A DNA stretch of 64,000 bases. It comes from Temnopleurus reevesii (Eukaryota; Echinodermata; Echinoidea; Temnopleuroida; Temnopleuridae). Both the position numbers and the translations under genes were made by a program. Below, piece after piece: positions 55,659-64,000 of the stretch (position 1 is the first letter of the stretch; the number at the start of each line of letters is the position of its first letter). The DNA lies in contig BQKZ01000679.1 in assembly GCA_036244855.1 (NCBI GenBank), positions 16,228 to 80,227 of the forward strand, written 5' to 3'. Under the pieces are notes generated by a model. The model was not told the origin of the DNA. It searched no databases and was given only the letters and a program-made list of their open reading frames with translations.

Positions 55659-55783
55659 GGCCTGTAACAGAAAGGAGATGCAATTAATCTTGCAATTAAT
55701 TGCATCTCCTTGGTACACATTTTGCCATAGACTTACGATAAATATTTATTTTAAGTTTAATTGCATCTTTTATGTTACAGACC
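55659..55783. mobile_element. 125-bp MITE with strong hairpin
   Basis: Terminal repeats GGCCTGTAACA and TGTTACAGACC (10 of 11 match). Inside, 16-base arms AAGGAGATGCAATTAA (55672-55687) and TTAATTGCATCTCCTT (55696-55711) form a perfect hairpin. It interrupts the second unit of the local direct duplication, so the empty site can be inferred from the first unit. Confidence 0.75.
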
Positions 55784-55815
55784 ACATGTGATATTGTTTT
55801 TGTTGTTTTGTTGTT

Positions 55816-57246
55816 GTGTTGCTGATAATGATGATGATTTTAAAATCTGGACTTGAAGTAGATCGTCAACTGTACTGTAATCAACGGCAAGTTGTACAAG
55901 CGTGTGTTCGTGCTGCTAAGACTGCGTATAACTCTCAATTAGTTGATGACTGCTCCGGAGATTCCAAGCAACTTTTCAGGGTAGCTAACACATTATTGAA
56001 TAGAAAGAAAGAAACCCCAGTTCCTGCAAATGTTAATTATCAAGTTAGCATTGCCAATCGCTTTAGTGACTTCTTTGTCAGCAAGATTCAAGGTGTCAGG
56101 GCTTCTCTCCCTAACATAGGACGATTTGAAATCCCTGTAATTACATCTTCAACTCTTGAAATTCTTGCTCCAACAACATTTGATGAAGTTGCTTCCTTGA
56201 TAAAGAAAACACCTGCAAAGTCATGTGAACTTGACCCTGTTCCAACGTCTGTATTGAAACAATGTTCTACAACTGTTATTCCTGCAATTGTTAACATTAT
56301 TAATACAAGTTTTAAGACTGGAATTGTCCCAACTGTCTTGAAGGTAGCTGTTGTACGTCCAACTCACAAAAAGCCTAATTTAGATCATGAAAACCTACAC
56401 AATTATCGGCCAATTTCAAATTTGACATACCTATCCAAATTAACAGAGCGAGTTGCCTTTGCACGTTTGTTGAATTATTACATTGAAAACAAATTTCTAG
56501 ATGATTTCCAATCTGCTTACAGACCCAACCATAGCGTGGAGACTGTGATTACCAATCTCACTGATAATGTTCTACAAGAAATGGACAAGGGTAACATTGT
56601 AGCCCTTGTTTTGTTGGACATGTCAGCTGCGTTTGATACTGTGGATCATAGCATATTAATCAAAAGGCTGCGCTCCTTTGGAGTCACGGGCTTAGCTCTT
56701 CAATGGTTCACATCCTATTTAGGTGACCATACGCAGTACGTCTCAGTTGGAGATTGCAAATCCGGATCAACCACCCTCTCTTGTGGCGTACCTCAAGGGT
56801 CCGTTGGTGGACCTCTTCTCTTCTCTATCTACCTTCAACCAATTGGGGCAATTTTAAGATCTCATAGGGTTCAGTATCACTGCTATGCAGACGACATTCA
56901 GTTATATGTTTCATTTAAGCCCTCTGTAAACTGCACTACCCAGGCCCAAAGGACATTGCAGATGTGTATTAGTGATATTAAGTACTGGATGGACTCAAAT
57001 GGACTCAAGCTAAATGAGGATAAAACTGAATTAATTATCCTTGGTTCAAAAAATATGTTATCAAAAATTGATCATAATGCATTTAATTTAAGTGTAGGAG
57101 GCAATGTTATTCAGTCGGTCTCAAAGGTACGGGACCTTGGAGTGATTCTAGATTGTAACATGTCTTTCAGTCAGCATATTTCTCATGTCTCAAGATCTGT
57201 CAGATACCAACTCCGGAACCTTATAGCTTTATTCGCAAGTCCCTAA
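55816..57246 (+). pseudogene. non-LTR reverse transcriptase, truncated
   Basis: Open frame of 476 codons; the first several codons are flanking GAT repeat, not LINE. RT blocks in order: YRPISNLTYLSKLTERV, FQSAYRPNHSVET, ALVLLDMSAAFDTVDH, SCGVPQGS followed by VGGPLLF, the catalytic YADD (56884-56895) in HCYADDIQLY, then GLKLNEDKTELI and VRDLGVILD. This matches the Jockey-superfamily CR1/L2 group. VGGPLLF replaces the usual VLGPLLF. The frame ends at a stop near 57244; a single frameshift leads into the C-terminal part. It has no own promoter and lacks endonuclease, so it is presumed dead. Confidence 0.88.
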
Positions 57247-57848
57247 CCCCTAAAGCCACAGAGCAGCTTATACATTCCTTAATCTCTTCTCGCTTAGATT
57301 TTTGCAATTCCATATTTTATGGGTTACCCCTTCAACAGATAAATAGACTTCAATCTCTCCAAAATTCAAGTGCAAGACTTCTTACATTTACTCGAAAAAC
57401 TGCCCAAATAACCCCTGTTCTTAGATCCTTGCACTGGTTGCCAGTTTTTAAACGCATTCAGTTCAAAATGTTAATGTTAGTTTACCGGGCTATTCATGTC
57501 ATGTCTCCCAAATATATTCTAGATTCTTTGCATGTATACAACCCTTCCCGTACCCTGAGATCCTCTAGCTCACAGTTATTACAAGTCCCACGCACTGTTC
57601 GCTCATGGGGGGATCAATCTTTTTCTCACATTAGCCCAGCACTCTGGAACAATCTCCCCCTTTCCCTACGTACTATCCCATCCTATACTGCCTTCAAATA
57701 GAATTTAAAGACGTATCTCTTTAATTTGTAAACTCTTACTATACACTTTTTAAGTTTATTATATGAAATGATATATGCGCTATGAGCGTCTTTAGTGACG
57801 GAGTGTTGCGCTTTACAAGTTTACACTATTATTATTATTATTATTATA
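55838..57848 (+). mobile_element. 5'-truncated CR1/L2-type LINE
   Basis: Starts abruptly inside a GAT-rich stretch within the linker before the reverse transcriptase, covers that domain and the C-terminal region, and ends in (ATT)n (57826-57848). A short 3' UTR contains GCGCTATGAGCG and TTGCGCTTTACAAG. Endonuclease and ORF1 are absent, as expected for 5' truncation during target-primed insertion. No clear target duplication seen. Confidence 0.88.
57247..57701 (+). pseudogene. LINE ORF2 C-terminal part after frameshift
   Basis: In another frame the protein continues with IRKSLTPKATEQLIHSLI, SRLDFCNSIFYGLP, LHWLPVFKRIQFKMLMLVYR and SPALWNNLPLSLR to a TAG at 57699-57701. SRLDYCNS, LHWLP and ALWN.LP are hallmark C-terminal motifs of CR1/L2-type elements. 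One frameshift near 57230 separates it from the RT frame. Confidence 0.85.
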
Positions 57849-58045
57849 TAGAGGCTGTAACGGTTGTCAATATCATATGGGACCATGGCATTTCCCACTT
57901 AAACGACCGCGAAAGGTTTGATTTGCTCAATTAGGGTTCAAGATCCAGGCTTGCAATTTGCTTTCCTTCCCATCACTAAGATGGAATAAGTAAAAAGAAA
58001 AACAGAAGACTTTCATTTGCTTGGTGAAAAGTTTCCAACTTAGAT

Positions 58046-58076
<31 letters not shown>

Positions 58077-58261
58077 GTGTAAGCAGGTTTGGTTGTGGGT
58101 GGGTGTGTCTTTGTGCCTTTCTCTTTTGCTTTCTTGCTTCATGGCTCTATTTATCCACTTGTATCTTTGCTACCCATTTCTTCGTCCCCTTTCATCAACC
58201 TGTCTGCCTCATTCTCCCCAAATCATTTTTGTTCTTAGTGTCTTCTCATTTCTCATCATAT

Positions 58262-58274
58262 CTCTCTCTCGCAT

Positions 58275-58322
<48 letters not shown>

Positions 58323-58907
58323 NNNNNNNNNNNNNNNNNNNNNNNNNNNNNNNNNNNNNNNNNNNNNNNNNNNNNNNNNNNNNNNNNNNNNNNNNNNNNN
58401 NNNNNNNNNNNNNNNNNNNNNNNNNNNNNNNNNNNNNNNNNNNNNNNNNNNNNNNNNNNNNNNNNNNNNNNNNNNNNNNNNNNNNNNNNNNNNNNNNNNN
58501 NNNNNNNNNNNNNNNNNNNNNNNNNNNNNNNNNNNNNNNNNNNNNNNNNNNNNNNNNNNNNNNNNNNNNNNNNNNNNNNNNNNNNNNNNNNNNNNNNNNN
58601 NNNNNNNNNNNNNNNNNNNNNNNNNNNNNNNNNNNNNNNNNNNNNNNNNNNNNNNNNNNNNNNNNNNNNNNNNNNNNNNNNNNNNNNNNNNNNNNNNNNN
58701 NNNNNNNNNNNNNNNNNNNNNNNNNNNNNNNNNNNNNNNNNNNNNNNNNNNNNNNNNNNNNNNNNNNNNNNNNNNNNNNNNNNNNNNNNNNNNNNNNNNN
58801 NNNNNNNNNNNNNNNNNNNNNNNNNNNNNNNNNNNNNNNNNNNNNNNNNNNNNNNNNNNNNNNNNNNNNNNNNNNNNNNNNNNNNNNNNNNNNNNNNNNN
58901 NNNNNNN

Positions 58908-58950
<43 letters not shown>

Positions 58951-58975
58951 GCTCTCTCTCTCTCTCCCTCCCTGT
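58262..58975 (+). repeat. (CT)n microsatellite with gap
   Basis: CTCTCT runs on both sides of a 585-base N gap (58323-58907). The long Ser/Leu open frames spanning the Ns are artefacts. Confidence 0.95.
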
Positions 58976-60386
58976 CTTCCTGTTCATTTCGCCCATATCA
59001 TCCCCGTTCCCTCTGAGATTTGCTTTATCATTCTTGCTTCTGTTGATGTTTTGTTTCATGTCTGTTGTTCCATTCTTTACATAATTTGTATTCATCTCCT
59101 TTTCTTTGCCATCATGTACGATCATCGTACATTATTTATAATTTCTTATCTCCATATGAATAACGATATCGTTCTGATTGACGTTTATTAGCGAGCCAAG
59201 ATCATCAGCGACACAAAACCCATCTTCTTGAAAATTGGCATTTCAAAATATTCTTTACCCACGTAATCTTTTATTTTCCAAACGAGTCTTCATCTAGGCA
59301 CTGACAAGACGGAATGATTAGATCTCTATAAAAAATAGGTTCGTTATCAATAATTTGTACATTTCCAATCATTAAAAGAAGATTCTACCCCATAGTAAGA
59401 TTTATTCAACATAAGCAGAAAAATCAGATGAAATTAACAAAACAAATGCGTCAAATCGGACAACTAATAAGCAAATTGTGAATGTATAAATATTTAGCCA
59501 AATTGGCAACATATGGCGTCATAAGTGCACAATCGACCATTATATTATAATCAATGTTATTCAATGTTATTTTCTGAAAATAAATGAGATTCCATATCTT
59601 TATAATTCAACAAAGGACTTTCTTGAAAGGTGCGATTAACAAGCAAAATTGATATTAAAGGATTTGAGTAAAAACATTTGTTTGTCTGCGTGAGCTGGAA
59701 CGACTTTGACTAAAGTGCAATGAATTTAGCTCTTTATAATTCTTTGTCGCAAACATGAACGCATTTAAGGTTTAACGATAAATATAAATGTACTAAACAT
59801 AATCAAGTCCCCATTATAAAACTATTAAAAATGAGACTGTTTTCAGAATGTTCACGTATTGACTCTCAAAAATTTGTCAAAGATATGACGCTGATGAAGG
59901 AACTTCTTTTGCACTTTCCTTAATTTGCGCCGAAAGTAAACAAAATTCCTAGTCAAATTTATAATAGAAATACATAAATATTTAAAATAATCGAAAATTC
60001 ACTTTGAATTACGAAAATTGAATGATTAGAATAGCTTTTTATTGTGTTTTTTTGCATCATCAAGTCTTTATCTACAAAATACCCAGGCCTATATATATCG
60101 TTATTTGAAACACAACACACGTTATTCAACATTTACAAAAATGCTACTTATACAAGTATTTCAAATTCAGTGTCATCAAAGAGGTGTTTTTTCTTTTTCT
60201 CCCTCTCTGCTTTGTTTGACGTTCTGTGAGCCAAAAGGCAACAAAAAAAAAATGGCGCCATCAATATAAAAAGTGACGAGATTTCAGAACCCTGGTAATA
60301 TTGAGAACCCATAAGCGAAGAATTGGAGGAAAAGCGAAAGAAAGATGTCTACCTTTGAAAACGAGGGATAATACCTACCTCCCTAA
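58976..60386. other. non-coding, no recognised content
   Basis: AT-rich sequence after the CT repeat. I see no gene or clear element. Confidence 0.6.
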
Positions 60387-60704
60387 CAGCGGCCAATTGC
60401 ACGAAATGGATTTAGCTATCCTCCTCTTGCTAAGACGTCGTAACTTCTTGTGCCATTCTCTTAACATAGACCTGTCTACGTTTGTGTCTATGTTAAGAGG
60501 GTGGCACAAGAAGTTATGATGTCTTAGCAAGAAGATTTAAGATTCAAGATTCGTTTTTATTTCATTTTCCAAACAATAGTATTCATAGTTGCATCAAACA
60601 ACATAATTGTGAACTTAGAAGTACGGATGTATAAGATGATAAGTGAACAAATAAAAAATTAAATGAAGAGGAGAGCCAAGACCATTTCGTGCAATTGGCC
60701 GCTG
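60387..60704. mobile_element. MITE with long inverted arms and nested insertion
   Basis: Outer ends CAGCGGCCAATTGCACGAAA and TTTCGTGCAATTGGCCGCTG are perfect inverted copies. Inner arms 60426-60471 and 60486-60531 pair well (CTTGCTAAGACGTCGTAACT with its complement). About 135 bp beginning TTTAAGATTCAAGATTCG interrupts the right arm and is flanked by GAAGA on both sides. Confidence 0.85.
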
Positions 60705-60851
60705 GTCGGCTAAGCTATACCGAGACCTAGTATGGATCCTCAAGTCACTCCTGTCCATCATGAGGAATAATGATGTATGTTAAACTGTTCTTCTTAACTT
60801 TATGTTGGAACGTCTTGGCATTGAAAAACGAAAAAGAATGTTTTCTTTTTT

Positions 60852-61318
60852 GTCTCGCCTGCGTAGCAGAATCGAAACAGAGGCGCCGCTTTTTCCGACG
60901 GCGACGGCGGCGACGGCGGCGTCAACAATTTAGAATTGCTCTTGATTAAAAAAAAAACCCTTGTCCGATTTTCATCAAACTTGCACAATAGGTCCATTGG
61001 GATAGCCCAAATAGTGCAGAGCAATTTTCAGGTCATTATCAATGTCAAAGGTCATCTGAGGTCAAATTTCCGAAATCTTAACCTGAAAACCTAACCTTGG
61101 TTTTTATTGCAAAACCCCTTGCCCGATTTTCATCTTGCATAAAAGGTCAAAGGTCAAAGGTCATCTGAGGTCAAATTTCCGAAATCTTAACCTGAAAACT
61201 TAACCTTGGCTCTTATTTCAAAATCCCTTGCCCAATATTCATCAAACTTGAACCATCTTTATAGAAATATGTCAAAAGCATATTGCTATAATTTACAAAT
61301 CGCGCAATGCAGGCGAGA
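60852..61318. mobile_element. non-autonomous DNA element with GTCTCGCCTGC ends
   Basis: GTCTCGCCTGC (60852-60862) and GCAGGCGAGAC (61308-61318) are perfect inverted ends. Inside are a GGCGACGGC tract and two copies of the segment GTCATCTGAGGTCAAATTTC through CCTTGG. An AGGTCA triplet repeat lies at 61144-61163. No transposase frame. Confidence 0.7.
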
Positions 61319-62744
61319 CTGCCAGGCGGCGTTTCACTTGTTTATAAATATTGGTCATGCTATTGCTGAAGTCATTGCTGTCTTTTGCTATCATTCTGAG
61401 AAAAAAAATGACGTTTTGATAAAACGTAAATGTTATTGCATTTTAAGAATTCTCACAGAATTATTAATATTATTATTATAAAAATAACAATTTCAAGAAA
61501 GAAGACTCGTCAACGGCTCCGTGGTGATGGTGTAAGTGAAAAAAAAGCGGAGAACGGAACTTGAACGGTCAGCAGTGCCGAATATGCAAAGCAGTTTATG
61601 ACAAAGGAATATTCGTATTCATTTTGAACATCGTCAATTCCCATTCGAGAATTTCTTTGATAATCTGTTTTCCAATGTAATGTGCTGAACCTCACAGACG
61701 AGAATGTATAACTGCCAGACCAATTATTTGCTGTGACCAGACCGAGCGTCATTTGAAGCCTGGCGTTGCCAACAAGTACAAGGGGACGCTTAGTCCAGCT
61801 TTCCAGAGATTCAATCCTGTGAGTTATCTTCCACTCCGAGCTCCCTGTATATTAGTGGAATAAAGACATACTGCGTTATTAGTAAATGTCTCCCTCTATG
61901 TTCAGGTCACAACTTGAGATGGAGCACTGCATGGAGCGTGGAGGGGAAGGATATCACCTCACAGGGTTATTAACTGGACGAGAAAGCGCTAAGAAGAAAA
62001 AAAATCATACTACTCTGGCAAAGAAATTTGCCTGGTTTATAAACTTTTAGGCGGTGATTTAGCACGTCAGAGCTAATGATATATCGCACTGCGCATGGAG
62101 ATCACAGAAATCTGAACATTTCCGATTTCTGTGATGCAGATTGGTCAATGGGTATACTTTCTTCGCTCCTCTTTCATACGCAAATGAAAACGAGTGTGTA
62201 TTTTGGCTGCTACACAGTCACAGACTCACGGTATAATAAATGCCTATCATGTCAGTGATCGAAATAACCTTGCAATCACGTTGTATCGATTTCAGCATAT
62301 TAGATGAAAGGGCACATATTTAAAGATTACAAGAGGCAAAAATAATTTTCGCTCTCATCTGTCAGAAACCACGATATAATGTTCATGACAGTATACCATA
62401 ATCATGAACTCGTTCCTCGTGACCTTTGGCGGATGTTACACAAACGTAAGTGTGATGCGATTGCACATCGTTAGGTCAATTGATAAATCCATTCTAATCA
62501 AACGAAATAAAGGGTGTACCAGCGTGACAATCATAAGCGTGACCCTGACTCGGTGTATACTTCCGGTGGCAGGAAACGATAATGATAGATTGCCCACTGA
62601 TTTCCTTCCAAAGATCATCCGATCCGATACCTCCATTCATCGACCATCGTTGTATCTCTGCTTTTTTTTTTCTCCCATTGAAACTTAATAATTACTCTAA
62701 GACTTGTTCAGTAAGAATTGTTCAAATATAGTGTTAACTCTACC
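61319..62744. other. non-coding, one small hairpin
   Basis: No gene recognised. A 12-bp inverted repeat ATCACAGAAATC / GATTTCTGTGAT lies at 62101-62112 and 62124-62135. Confidence 0.55.
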
Positions 62745-62972
62745 CTACAAAAAACGATGGTGTTTAATTTAACACCAATCGGAATCTATATAGGACCACA
62801 CCAGAAAGGTGTTAAAATAACATTAATTTGGAATCAAATCAATATATTTCAACGCCGACTGGTGTTGTCCAGTTTTGAATCCAAACTGGAGTTATTTTAA
62901 CATTTTCATGGTCTGGTCCTATAGGCCTACAGCTTAAAGTTGGTGTTTAACACCAGTATTTTTGCAATGTAG
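62745..62972. mobile_element. MITE with GGTGTTTAA-type inverted ends
   Basis: CTACAAAAAACGATGGTGTT at the left faces ACACCAGTATTTTTGCAATGTAG at the right. Pairing extends inward through TATAGGACCACACCAG / CTGGTCCTATAGG and TTAAAATAAC / GTTATTTTAA. No coding capacity. Confidence 0.8.
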
Positions 62973-64000
62973 TGTCACTTTAAGAGCAGATCAGAGTCAC
63001 CACTTTTTTAATCCAATATACTCCTAAAAACAATACAAGCTTTAATTTTGTGACCATGTACCATTCCATGTCAATATTGCCACATATAGAGTAACATAGA
63101 CTCACCCTTAATTCAATCAGGACACACGTTTAACCCCATTTTATGCACTAGCCAAAATAAAAAAAATGCGATAAAATCATTCCAGGATTAGTTTCTGTAA
63201 TTACGAACGATAGCTTTGTGGAATTGTACTAATTATTCTTAATCCTATAATGGCCGGTACACGATGTGCCATAAAAATTATAACAAGCCCTGAAGGAACT
63301 GAGAGTGACTTCTTCTGCCAATATTGTATTTTTTTTTGTGCAATATATGGCATGTAGATTTTGACACTTTTTGTTCGCAGAAATATTCAACATGACATGG
63401 AATGTAAAATTCTTAAAAGGAACATCATTTTGATAGAAGCAGTTGACTAATTTTCAAGTCGAGACATTTCCATTTTCTGCCTTTGTCGTCTTTGGTATTT
63501 GGTACCTAGGTCATAACTTAATTAATAATTGTTTTACCCAACACAATTTACAAAAAGTATTTGATATTTTGTAACATTTAAGGAAAAATACGACGAATTA
63601 TATTGACAGGTGAATTAATGCAAGTGAACGTAGTTTGACTATGTTGCGATGGAGGGTATTTGCATGTATAGAAAACGTTGGTACACACTGTATTTGACAA
63701 ACATGGTGCTCGGGTGGTTAAAACCAACATATATCAAATTGTTTGTATGAGCCAATTTTTAGGGGACAAAAATTGAACAATGCACCATTTATCCTTAATT
63801 TTACTTGCAATCTTGAGAAAACGTGCATGACTAAAACTAAGTCTAAAACACCGGAATGTTGTTAAAAGAGCTGTTTTCCCTGACTGTTTTCCCTGACCCC
63901 TATATGGATGGTCCCATGTGCCATGGTTTGCCTATATCATACCTATAACAGTATATATATTTTAGGCACATTCCTCTGCCATAGATGCTTGGTGAATGAT
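62973..64000. other. non-coding, no recognised content
   Basis: AT-rich sequence to the end of the window. A short duplication of GTTTTCCCTGAC occurs near 63870-63898. No gene seen. Confidence 0.6.

Noticed and set aside
58021..59191. Open frames of more than 300 codons across the CT repeat
   Set aside because: They consist of a CT microsatellite and a 585-base gap.
60800..61024. 74-codon minus-strand frame with Pro/Ser-rich stretch
   Set aside because: It lies across the end of a non-autonomous TIR element and its GGCGAC tract; compositional artefact.
1..64000. CRISPR arrays, operons, bacterial promoters or terminators
   Set aside because: This is spliced metazoan DNA; the regular repeats are microsatellites, tandem duplications or mobile elements, with no spacer-repeat structure.

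Overview
This is AT-rich metazoan DNA with short exons, large introns, GT-AG splice sites, tRNA-derived SINEs, a CR1/L2-type LINE, hAT and foldback elements, long GAT and CT microsatellites, and gap Ns. The repeat style, and an isolated histone 3'-end signal of the type known from sea urchins, suggest a marine invertebrate deuterostome. An echinoderm, probably a sea urchin, is my best guess, but this is an inference.

One protein-coding gene dominates the window, on the + strand: the 3' two thirds of an L1-family (L1CAM / NrCAM / neurofascin / neuroglian) cell adhesion molecule. From 773 to 50320 the exons encode the last two Ig domains, five fibronectin type III (FN3) domains, a transmembrane helix and a short cytoplasmic tail. 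The tail carries the FIGQY ankyrin-binding motif and ends in a PDZ-ligand-like TFV. All junctions were phased by eye and are consistent. Domain borders lie in phase 1. The 5' part of the gene lies upstream of the window.

Region by region. 1-772: intron. 773-1829: an Ig domain whose first exon is followed by a tandem array of 148-bp partial exon copies. 2656-12783: exons for the last Ig and for FN3-1 to FN3-5 (first half). 14039-26766: a second copy of 2472-14037. It begins right after a single N, lies in the same orientation, and repeats ten exons. It is mostly near-identical, with patches of roughly 8-10% divergence, and carries a 1.04-kb hAT deletion derivative absent from the first copy. 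It also has a stop codon in place of a conserved Ig cysteine. It is best read as a redundant (allelic) contig placed in tandem by the assembler, although a real duplication is not excluded. 26767-46587: a very large FN3-5 intron with SINEs and local tandem duplications. 46588-50320: the last four exons. 50321-64000: 3' UTR and downstream DNA holding foldback elements, a GAT microsatellite split by a MITE and a 5'-truncated LINE, a CT microsatellite with a 585-base gap, and several inverted-repeat elements. I see no second host gene.

No complete new biological system is evident. The items most worth checking are the histone-type 3'-end signal inside a palindrome (48.2 kb, minus strand), the Ig half-exon array (0.8-1.5 kb) and the mosaic duplicated block.
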